Shown in pieces: positions 1 through 5,826 of a stretch of 15,954 nucleotides of DNA. Under the pieces are notes generated by a model. That model was not told the origin of the DNA, ran no database searches, and worked only from the letters and a program-made list of their open reading frames with translations. The stretch lies in assembly GCA_002418185.1 (NCBI GenBank), contig DIDN01000154.1, positions 1 through 15,954 on the forward strand, written 5' to 3'. The stretch comes from Deltaproteobacteria bacterium UBA5799. Its GTDB lineage: Bacteria > Desulfobacterota > GWC2-55-46. Within the stretch, counting starts at the first letter, position 1, and each line of letters starts with the position of its first letter. A program made the position numbers and the translations under genes.

Positions 1-229
1 AACAAACCCCGGAGGGTAAGGCGAGCGTAGCCTTAGGGAGGAAGAGCGTGAACGGGCCGAGGATGTCAGGACGAGGCCCTTCGCTTCGCTCAGGGTAAAC
101 TCCGCGACTTAAGGGGCCCGTTCACGGGGTGGGGGAGGCGGATAGCAAGCGAGCCTTACCCTCGAAACCGCGCGGAAGCGCGGAAAAGGCTTTTAGCAAA
201 GAGTATGCTTGAGACAAGGCACTCGGAGC
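1..229. repeat. Non-coding segment with nested inverted repeats
   Basis: No convincing gene is seen here. The outer arms GAGGGTAAGGC (12-22) and GCCTTACCCTC (153-163) are perfect complements of 11 bp. Nested inside, CGTGAACGGGCC (47-58) pairs perfectly with GGCCCGTTCACG (115-126) over 12 bp. The centre also holds CCCT/AGGG (77-80 and 92-95). The segment lies downstream of nfi, which is read on the minus strand. It may be an intergenic repeat element or a structured transcript end; a single copy cannot tell which. Confidence 0.5.
168..183. terminator. Short GC hairpin beyond nfi
   Basis: CCGCGC (168-173), loop GGAA, GCGCGG (178-183) form a perfect 6-bp stem with a 4-base loop. Read on the minus strand it lies about 50 bases after the nfi stop and is followed by only three T residues. 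It is therefore at best a weak intrinsic terminator for the clcA-type/nfi transcript. Confidence 0.3.
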
Positions 230-913
230 CTACTCTCCCATCAGCTCCCTCTTCACCTTCCTCGAAAGGAGGTGCGCCCTCCTTACCGGCTCGGTGATCC
301 TGAAGCGCGGGGCGCATTCAAGGACCACCTCCACCGAGCCCGCAACGTCTATCCTGTGCCCCGGCGACACGAAAAGGGGCTTTACATCGTCCCTGGTCCG
401 GACGACCGCGCCAACGACGGCTCCCCTATAAACGAGGTCGGCAAAATCGCCTCTCCTCGGCCCCGGCTCTCTGTACTCTCCGACGAGCCTCGTCTTTGCC
501 GAGCCGACAGAAGGCGCGTCAAGCAGCGCCCCCATGAAAGCTGCTATTCCCAGCCCGAGCGGGTGCGCTATGCCCTGCCCGTCGAAGATAAGGAGGTCGG
601 GCCTTCTCTTAAGCCCCTTGAGTGCGTCCAGCACGGCAGGCCCCTCCCTGAAGGAAAGGAGCCCTGTTATGTACGGGAAGTGCGCCCTGCCCGCAAAGAC
701 GCTGTCTTCGAGCGGCACAAGATCGGGAAGGCCGTAGAGCGACGCCACACATATAATCTTATCATCCAAAAAAGAGGCGTCAATGCCCGCTACCAGGCGC
801 GGACGCCTCCTTAAGGCCGTAATCCTCCGCTTCCCTGCCAGCTCGTCCTGTATCTCCCTTACGCGCTCCCTGTCTCCGGGCCACCTGAGGTTCCTTATCT
901 CGTCAGGGTCCAT
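230..913 (-). CDS. nfi: Endonuclease V (deoxyinosine 3' endonuclease)
   Basis: Endonuclease V cuts DNA at the second phosphodiester bond 3' of deoxyinosine and starts repair of deaminated adenine. The 227-residue protein has the usual length and all family landmarks: GIDASF (43-48, metal ligand Asp45), FPYITGLLSFRE (79-90, wedge-region Tyr81 and Glu90), LLIFDGQGIAHPLGLG (107-122, Asp111) and the later Lys in SAKTRL (138-143). These correspond to the D-Y-E-D set known from the Thermotoga and E. coli enzymes. The ATG lies inside the 3' end of the upstream transporter gene (11-bp overlap, 903-913), so translation is probably coupled. The protein looks intact and active. Nothing follows it on the minus strand within the window except hairpins. 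Confidence 0.95.
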   Translation of the reverse strand: MDPDEIRNLRWPGDRERVREIQDELAGKRRITALRRRPRLVAGIDASFLDDKIICVASLYGLPDLVPLEDSVFAGRAHFPYITGLLSFREGPAVLDALKGLKRRPDLLIFDGQGIAHPLGLGIAAFMGALLDAPSVGSAKTRLVGEYREPGPRRGDFADLVYRGAVVGAVVRTRDDVKPLFVSPGHRIDVAGSVEVVLECAPRFRITEPVRRAHLLSRKVKRELMGE

Positions 914-2258
914 CGCGGCCTTCCCGCCGGTCTTTTTTGACCATGTGCCTTATGACGCCTATGATGCTCCTGTCCCTGTACTCGACGTCCGGTTTCGTGC
1001 CCGAGACCTCGCCCCCGACCTCTACCAGTATGGAGCCGGACTTCTTGACTGCCAGCACCTGCGACGGGTACGCGGACCTGTGCCCGGTGATTATGTAGCT
1101 TATAACGCAGGCGACCGCCGCATAGGGCGCGACCTCGGCCCCGAAGAGCTCGACCGCCATTATGCTCGCGGCAATGGGCGTGTTCGCCGCCCCGGCCAGG
1201 AGCGCGACGAACCCGATGGCCGAGAGCATGGCGGGGTCCATGTCGAGGAGCCTGGAGAAGGCGGACCCGGCGGTCGCGCCTACGAAGAATATGGGCGTGC
1301 CGATGCCGCCGCTCCCGCCGAAGCTCAATGTCGCCGAGGTGAAGAGCGACTTCATCATGAACGCGTACCAGGGGACCTCGCCGCCCTCGAGGGCCGACTG
1401 TATCACGTCGAGGCCGAGTCCATTGTACTTTCCCGAAAAGATAAAGCTCAGGACCACGAGGACGCTTCCAGCGAGGAGCGCCTTGTATTCCTCCCTGAGC
1501 CTTACGGCGTTCGAGGCCTTCTTCCCGAGCCGGAGAGTTTCGACGAGCAGGAAGGAGCAGAGGCCGAAGAGCGCCCCGGCGATGATGACCTTGATGAAAA
1601 AGGCCTCGCTGAAAACAGGTATGAAAGTTATGGGGTTATAAAAATAGGTGAGGCCCATCCACGAGGAGACCTGATAGCTTATTATCCCGGCGACGAAGGA
1701 AGGGAGGAGCACCTCGTACCGGATGCTCCCGACGAAGAGGACCTCCATGCCGAATATCGCGCCCGCAAGCGGCGTGCCGAAGACGGAAGAGAAGCCGCCG
1801 CTTATGCCGCAGATTACGAGCTTCCTCCTGTCCGAGCCGTCGAACCGCAGGAGGTCGGCTACGAGGGAGGCGAGCCCCGCGCCTATCTGCGCGCTCGGCC
1901 CCTCCTTACCGGCAGAGCCGCCTGTCGAGAGCGTTATGAAGGTCCTTACGAACTCCACTGGTATCACGAGCGGCTTTATCTTCCCGTCGTTCTTGTGGAT
2001 GCTCGAGATGACCATGTTCGCGCCGTGCCCGGCTGCCTGGGGAAAGAGGTACTTTATGATGAGGACGCTCGCAAGGAGGCCGAGTGGCATCAGGACGAAA
2101 AAATAATCGTAGCGGGCGGCGAGCCCTGCGCCAAAGTTGAGGGATTTAACGAATAGCGTCGTCGAAACGCCCACAATGGCGCCGACCGCAGTGGCAAGCA
2201 GTATCCACTTGAGGACGCTTATGAATATTACGCTCTCTTCCTTCAGTTTCCTTTGCAT
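903..2258 (-). CDS. CLC-family chloride channel/transporter
   Basis: This is an integral membrane protein of the CLC family (451 aa, the usual length for a prokaryotic CLC without CBS domains). The gating-glutamate motif is present as GKEGP (117-121, Glu119 equivalent to E. coli Glu148). The first anion-site loop reads GHGAN (77-81) where E. coli has GSGIP. The third site is GGIGTP (317-322), and the pore tyrosine is probably Tyr397 in HRSAYPSQ. In LAGAIFGMEVLF (164-175) the residue aligned with the internal proton glutamate of E. coli (Glu203) is Val173, as in channel-type CLCs. This suggests uncoupled chloride conduction rather than strict Cl-/H+ exchange, but that is inference from a hand alignment. 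A short ribosome-binding stretch AGGGG lies only 3 bases before the ATG. The 3' end overlaps nfi by 11 bp. Confidence 0.92.
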   Translation of the reverse strand: MQRKLKEESVIFISVLKWILLATAVGAIVGVSTTLFVKSLNFGAGLAARYDYFFVLMPLGLLASVLIIKYLFPQAAGHGANMVISSIHKNDGKIKPLVIPVEFVRTFITLSTGGSAGKEGPSAQIGAGLASLVADLLRFDGSDRRKLVICGISGGFSSVFGTPLAGAIFGMEVLFVGSIRYEVLLPSFVAGIISYQVSSWMGLTYFYNPITFIPVFSEAFFIKVIIAGALFGLCSFLLVETLRLGKKASNAVRLREEYKALLAGSVLVVLSFIFSGKYNGLGLDVIQSALEGGEVPWYAFMMKSLFTSATLSFGGSGGIGTPIFFVGATAGSAFSRLLDMDPAMLSAIGFVALLAGAANTPIAASIMAVELFGAEVAPYAAVACVISYIITGHRSAYPSQVLAVKKSGSILVEVGGEVSGTKPDVEYRDRSIIGVIRHMVKKDRREGRDGP

Positions 2259-2772
2259 AAGCCCCTATTCACGGCCCGGAGATTCCAGTCGTCCTGGCAA
2301 GGTTGCAGCGGATTTTTCCGGACGTTGTCCATGCTCGGTGAGAAACATCGTAAAGGGGAAAAGGGGCCGCGGCGGCTCCGATTGACCGACTGACAAGGGG
2401 CATGCCCTTTTAAAAACATGCGGCATGGACCCGGTATGTCTATCGCGGTGATAAAGGGACGGGCTGGCTTACGCGCCCTGCATGCATTCACCAGGGCGGC
2501 AGTTTTCATATATGGCGCGGACGGAGGGGCGAAAAATTTCATTGGAGGAAAGCCGGGTAAGGGCGGGCAGAGGCCCGCCTGAGAGAGCGGGTTGGCCGGG
2601 AGATATTGGCGCCGGGCTCGTCCCGGTGTAAAGGCAGTGACAGGATATTGGATTTCGTCGAAAAGACAACGACAGCGTTCGCAAGCAGGGCCCGGGGGTC
2701 TTTTCTCTCGATACGGCCGGACCCTGCCCGGCACTCGTTTTTCATCTGGACTCCCAGGAGCTTGCCTGCCTC
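2259..2772. other. Long intergenic gap with several hairpins
   Basis: 514 bases lie between the bactofilin stop and the CLC start, and no supportable gene is seen. Visible structure: a perfect 7-bp hairpin GGCGGGC-AGAG-GCCCGCC (2562-2579), a GCCGG/CCGGC hairpin (2716-2732), and the palindromic GGGCATGCCC (2397-2406) next to TTTTAAAA. No hairpin is followed by a U-run on the minus strand, so no clear terminator for the bactofilin gene can be named, and no good promoter for the CLC gene was found. A 68-codon minus-strand ORF (2539-2745) with a reasonable GGGAG site was considered and not accepted. Confidence 0.5.
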
Positions 2773-3210
2773 CTATTGAACTATGGTCGCCTCCTGCGGG
2801 ACCTCGCCGTACTCGACCGTTTCCCGGGCCGTTCCGTCTTTCCTTACCATTGTGCAGGTGCCGTCAAAGGCGACACCTTCCTCTATTATGAGAGTCGGGG
2901 TCTTTATCTCGCCGGTCATGTTGCCCGGGGACTTGAGCTCCACCCTCTGGGCCGCCTCTATCCTCCCCTTGACGGTCCCGGAGATGACCGCCGTGCTGAC
3001 CCGTATGTCCCCTTCGATGTGGGCGCCCTCCCCGACCACGAGCGAGCCTGCCGGGGCCGAGATGTCGCCCTTGAAGCTGCCGTCGACCCTCATCGTCTCC
3101 TCGAAGGAGAGCCTCCCCTCCATTGCAACGCCCTTACCTATAAAGCCGGTGATGTCGCCCGCAACGGCCGTCTTGTTCTTTTCGATCCTGTCCTTTTCCT
3201 TTCGGAACAT
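2773..3210 (-). CDS. Bactofilin (polymer-forming cytoskeletal protein)
   Basis: Bactofilins form nucleotide-independent filaments through a right-handed beta-helix; they scaffold cell-shape, polarity and chromosome-segregation functions. The start is set at the ATG ending at 3210 because AAGGAGG lies 5 bases before it (3216-3222). An upstream in-frame ATG at 3309 would add 33 residues unlike the family. The resulting 145-aa protein begins MFRKEKDRIE, has a charged unstructured head, then the repetitive Gly/Val/Ile-rich beta-helix core (about residues 20-120) with bactofilin-type turns such as MEGRLSFEETMRVDGSFKGD and the later GDI, GTVKGRI and GEI. There is no signal peptide. The gene is 113 bp after parB. 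In Myxococcus, bactofilins anchor ParA/ParB machinery, so a role with the adjacent partition genes is plausible but inferred. Confidence 0.9.
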   Translation of the reverse strand: MFRKEKDRIEKNKTAVAGDITGFIGKGVAMEGRLSFEETMRVDGSFKGDISAPAGSLVVGEGAHIEGDIRVSTAVISGTVKGRIEAAQRVELKSPGNMTGEIKTPTLIIEEGVAFDGTCTMVRKDGTARETVEYGEVPQEATIVQ

Positions 3211-3280
3211 AGGGACCTCCTTATTCCATGCTCGGCCCGGTTCGTCGCGGTTATCGGCAAACGGGCACTGTTCGGGGTCT

Positions 3281-3309
3281 GTTATAAGGGGCGCCGGCTC
3301 GGAAGGCAA
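3281..3309 (-). promoter_or_regulatory. Likely promoter of the bactofilin gene
   Basis: On the minus strand TTGCCT (3304-3309), a 17-base spacer and TATAAC (3281-3286) form a good sigma-70-type pair inside the 113-bp parB-bactofilin gap. It would give a leader of about 60 nt before the strong AAGGAGG site, allowing the bactofilin to be expressed apart from parAB. Confidence 0.4.
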
Positions 3310-3323
3310 GGACCCGGGTCACA

Positions 3324-4196
3324 TCAGCCGCCGGCAGAGCGGAGGAGATCCAGTATCCTCTCCCTCTCGTCAGCGGAGAAATAGCTTATCTCTATCTTCC
3401 CCTTCCCCTTCCTGTCCTTGAGCGCGACCCTGGTGCCGAATATCCCCCTGAGCTCGTCCTCGAGTTCGGTATTGGCGCTCGCACCGCCCTTTCCGGGCCT
3501 TGCGGCCTTCTCCGTTTTAGGTTTTGAGGCAAGGGCCTCGGCGTCGCGCACGGAAAGGCCCCTGTTGATTATCTCTCTGCATAGCCCGGCCTGCGCCGCG
3601 TGGCTTTCAAGCGACAGGAGCGCCCTCGCGTGCCCCATGGTGATATTGCCCTTTACTATCTCTTCCCTCACCTCGTGCGGGAGCCTGAGGAGCCGGATGT
3701 AGTTGGCGACCGTCGCCCTGTCCTTGCCGACCTTCTTCGCGACCTCCTCCTGTGAAAGGCCGAAGCCCATGAGGCTCCTGTACGACTCGGCTTCCTCCAC
3801 GGGGTTGAGCCCCTCCCTCTGTATGTTCTCTATTATCGCGAGTTCGAGGCTCTCCTCGTCGCCTGCCTCGACCACGACCACCGGGAGCTCGGCAAGGCCT
3901 GCCATGCGCGCGGCCCGCCACCTCCGCTCTCCTGCAATGAGCTCGTAGCCCTCGAGGGCCCTCCTTACTATGAGCGGCTCTATTATGCCCTTCTCCGTTA
4001 TGGAGTCGGCCAGCTCTTTAAGGGCCGTTTCGTCGAAATACTTTCTCGGCTGGGACTTGTTCGGGCTTATGTCGCTTGCGGGGCATAGCCGGAACTTCTC
4101 GTTGGCAACTGCGGCCGCCGCGGGCCTCTCCACTGGGGAAGCCTCGCCGATGAGGGCGCCGAGCCCTCTTCCAAGGACCTTCTTCTTATTGAGCAT
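3324..4196 (-). CDS. parB: Chromosome partition protein ParB
   Basis: ParB binds parS, loads as a CTP-dependent DNA clamp, spreads, and recruits SMC and ParA for origin segregation. The 290-aa protein shows the full order of parts: an N-terminal basic segment with GRGLGALIG (9-17, the ParA-contacting region), the CTP-binding motif GERRWRA (89-95), ENIQRE (123-128) followed by LNPVEEA, a helix-turn-helix (about 147-171, LSQEEVAKKVGKDRATVANY), and a C-terminal dimerisation region ending near SYFSADERERILDLL. AAAGAGG lies 5 bases before the ATG (4202-4208), which fixes the start. It follows parA by 18 bp, so the two are co-transcribed. Three cognate parS sites lie within 1.7 kb (5081-5096, 5122-5137, 5811-5826). 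This is the chromosomal, not the plasmid, type. Confidence 0.97.
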   Translation of the reverse strand: MLNKKKVLGRGLGALIGEASPVERPAAAAVANEKFRLCPASDISPNKSQPRKYFDETALKELADSITEKGIIEPLIVRRALEGYELIAGERRWRAARMAGLAELPVVVVEAGDEESLELAIIENIQREGLNPVEEAESYRSLMGFGLSQEEVAKKVGKDRATVANYIRLLRLPHEVREEIVKGNITMGHARALLSLESHAAQAGLCREIINRGLSVRDAEALASKPKTEKAARPGKGGASANTELEDELRGIFGTRVALKDRKGKGKIEISYFSADERERILDLLRSAGG

Positions 4197-4214
4197 ATGC
4201 GCCTCTTTGTTGAG

Positions 4215-5003
4215 CTAAGTGCTTAATTTTGTTGTAGAATCTGGGCCTGCGCCAAGGACCATCTCCTTTACGAGATCCATGTAGCTCACCGCGCCCTTGG
4301 ACTGGATGTCGTAAAGTATCACGGGCTTTCCAAATGAAGGGCTCTCTGAAAGCTTCACGTTCCTGGGGATGACGGTCTTGAAGGCCTTGGCCCCGAAGTG
4401 GGCCCTTATCTCCTCCTCCACCTGGTGCGTAAGGTTGTTCCTTGAATCGAACATGGTAAGGAGTATGCCCTCAATCTGCAGGCCTGGGTTGAGCTTGGCC
4501 CTTATGAGGTCTATTGTGCGGGAGATGTCGCTTATGCCCTCGAGGGCGTAATACTCGCACTGGAGGGGTATGAGGACCGAATCAGCCGCCACGAGCGCGT
4601 TGACCGTAAGGAGGCTAAGTGACGGCGGGCAGTCTATTATGATATAGTCGAATAAATCCCTTACGGTATTTATCGTGTTCCTCAGCCTGTATTCACGGGC
4701 CTGGTCATCGATCAGCTCTATTTCTGCGCCGGTCAGGTCTATGGAGGAAGGCACAATCTTCAGGAACCTTATCTCCGTATCTTTTATAAGGGACTTGATG
4801 TCCACCTCGCCTATCATGGCGTCATAGACGCCCCTTGAGCCTCTCTTGTCGAGCCCCAGCCCGCTTGTGGCATTGCCCTGCGGGTCGAAATCTATAAGCA
4901 GCACCTTTTTTTCGGCAACGGCAAGGGTCGCGGAAAGGTTAACGGAGGTAGTGGTCTTCCCAACTCCCCCCTTCTGGTTGGCTATGGCTATTACTTTTCC
5001 CAA
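4215..5003 (-). CDS. parA: Chromosome partition ATPase ParA (Soj type)
   Basis: ParA is a Walker-type ATPase that binds the nucleoid as an ATP dimer and pulls ParB-parS complexes. A TTG start ending at 5003 is chosen: it follows GAGAGG by 6 bases and gives a 262-aa protein starting MGKVIAIANQKGG, the canonical Soj amino end. An ATG at 5054 in the same frame would add 17 unlikely residues. Motifs (numbered from TTG): deviant Walker A KGGVGKTT (11-18) with the signature Lys11, Walker A' DFDPQGN (38-44), Walker B IIIDCPP (121-127, Asp124). The short amino end lacks the extra DNA-binding domain of plasmid type Ia ParA. The next gene, parB, is 18 bp away. Two parS sites occupy the 135-bp gap before the gene, so ParB spreading could influence its transcription (inference). 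Confidence 0.96.
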   Translation of the reverse strand: MGKVIAIANQKGGVGKTTTSVNLSATLAVAEKKVLLIDFDPQGNATSGLGLDKRGSRGVYDAMIGEVDIKSLIKDTEIRFLKIVPSSIDLTGAEIELIDDQAREYRLRNTINTVRDLFDYIIIDCPPSLSLLTVNALVAADSVLIPLQCEYYALEGISDISRTIDLIRAKLNPGLQIEGILLTMFDSRNNLTHQVEEEIRAHFGAKAFKTVIPRNVKLSESPSFGKPVILYDIQSKGAVSYMDLVKEMVLGAGPDSTTKLST

Positions 5004-5035
5004 ATGGACCCTCTCTTGAGATTCAGAAGAGTTGA

Positions 5036-5064
5036 GTTTAAAACATCGGGGCATGTGATTTCAA
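5036..5064 (-). promoter_or_regulatory. parA: Possible parA promoter
   Basis: On the minus strand TTGAAA (5059-5064), 17 bases and TTAAAC (5036-5041) could serve as a promoter. Its start point near 5029 lies downstream of the alternative ATG at 5054 and so would agree with the TTG start of parA. The -10 element is poor. Confidence 0.25.
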
Positions 5065-5080
5065 GGGAAAAGAGCCCTGA

Positions 5081-5096
5081 TGTTCCACGTGGAACA
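5081..5096. promoter_or_regulatory. parS: parS site 1 (ParB binding)
   Basis: TGTTCCACGTGGAACA is a perfect 16-bp palindrome matching the parS consensus TGTTtCACGTGaAACA except for the symmetrical T-to-C and A-to-G changes, a known natural variant. With its flanks the palindrome extends to 20 bp (5079-5098). It lies between rsmG and parA. Confidence 0.93.
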
Positions 5097-5121
5097 TCTT
5101 CGCGATACAAAACCCTGTTTT

Positions 5122-5137
5122 TGTTCCACGTGGAACA
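5122..5137. promoter_or_regulatory. parS: parS site 2 (ParB binding)
   Basis: This is a second exact copy of TGTTCCACGTGGAACA, 41 bp from site 1 start to start (about four helical turns). It begins one base beyond the rsmG stop codon (5139-5141, minus strand). The flanks are not symmetrical. Confidence 0.93.
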
Positions 5138-5138
5138 T

Positions 5139-5792
5139 TCAAATTTTACGCAGAACGACCATGCTTGTGACCCTTTTGGAAAAGGGGATAGCAACCTCAA
5201 ACACCTCGGGCCGGGTAAACCCGCTTATCTCACTAATGGCCTTAAGCTCGTCCCGGACAGCAGGCCCCTTCATTGCCAGGAGCCTGCCGCCGGGCCGCAA
5301 ATACGGGAGCGCCAGGGCCGAAAAAGCCGCAAGCTCCGCAAACGCCCTTGAAACCACGCAGTCGAACGAGCCCGAAAGCCTTGTTATTAGCTCATTGGCC
5401 TCGGCCCTCCCGTGAAGGGCTTCTATGCCCTTAAGACCCAGGGTCCTTATTATGTGGCGCATGAAGCTTACTTTTTTAAGGACTGAATCGAGGAGGATCA
5501 CCTGAAGGTCAGGGATGGCAATTTTTAAGGGAATGCCGGGAAAGCCCGCACCAGCGCCCATGTCGAGCGCTGAATTCACTCCCGCGAGGAAGCGCACGGG
5601 CGCGAGGGAATCAAGGAAGTGTCTCACGAGTATTTCTCTATCGTCTTCTATTGAGGTGAGGTTTATCCTCCGGTTCCAGCTCTTAAGCTCCTGGAGATAG
5701 GCGAGGAAGGCCGTTCCCTGCCTTTCGTCAAGCTCGACACCCAGCTCAAGGGCGCCCTTTTTGAGGATTTCGAGCTTTTCTCTGTTGTCCAT
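5139..5792 (-). CDS. rsmG: 16S rRNA (guanine-527-N7)-methyltransferase RsmG
   Basis: RsmG (GidB) uses S-adenosylmethionine to methylate G527 in the 530 loop of 16S rRNA; in other bacteria its loss gives low-level streptomycin resistance. The 217-aa length is typical. Visible landmarks: NLTSI (44-48), HFLDSL (58-63), SAM-binding loop DMGAGAGFPGIPLK (77-90), LLDSVLKKVSFM (100-111), GRAE (128-131), VVSRAFA (146-152) and a later AMKG. The Shine-Dalgarno sequence is weak, so translation may depend on readthrough from mnmG, 34 bp upstream. Both intergenic gaps of this gene carry parS sites. The association of gidA/gidB with parAB near the origin is a classic conserved arrangement. Confidence 0.96.
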   Translation of the reverse strand: MDNREKLEILKKGALELGVELDERQGTAFLAYLQELKSWNRRINLTSIEDDREILVRHFLDSLAPVRFLAGVNSALDMGAGAGFPGIPLKIAIPDLQVILLDSVLKKVSFMRHIIRTLGLKGIEALHGRAEANELITRLSGSFDCVVSRAFAELAAFSALALPYLRPGGRLLAMKGPAVRDELKAISEISGFTRPEVFEVAIPFSKRVTSMVVLRKI

Positions 5793-5810
5793 GCTTAAAT
5801 ATCCCGGAGA

Positions 5811-5826
5811 TGTTCCACGTGGAACA
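5811..5826. promoter_or_regulatory. parS: parS site 3 (ParB binding)
   Basis: This third exact TGTTCCACGTGGAACA again has symmetrical flanks giving a 20-bp palindrome (5809-5828). It fills half of the 34-bp mnmG-rsmG gap, and its flank includes two bases of the mnmG stop codon (5827-5829). Confidence 0.93.

Noticed and set aside
783..2156. Very long plus-strand ORF opposite the CLC gene
   Set aside because: It is an antisense shadow: low-complexity Arg/Gly/Glu-rich translation, while the opposite strand encodes an intact CLC protein with all family motifs. Long antisense frames are expected in GC-rich codon usage.
2539..2745. 68-codon minus-strand ORF after the bactofilin stop, with GGGAG 5 bases before its ATG
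   Set aside because: Its composition (Arg/Ser/Pro-rich) and codon choice are unlike the neighbours, a GC hairpin lies inside it, and no motif is visible. Conservation in relatives would revive it.
3211..3309. 33-residue amino-terminal extension of the bactofilin
   Set aside because: The internal ATG at 3210 has a near-perfect AAGGAGG at 5 bases and gives the usual family length; the putative promoter also lies within the extension.
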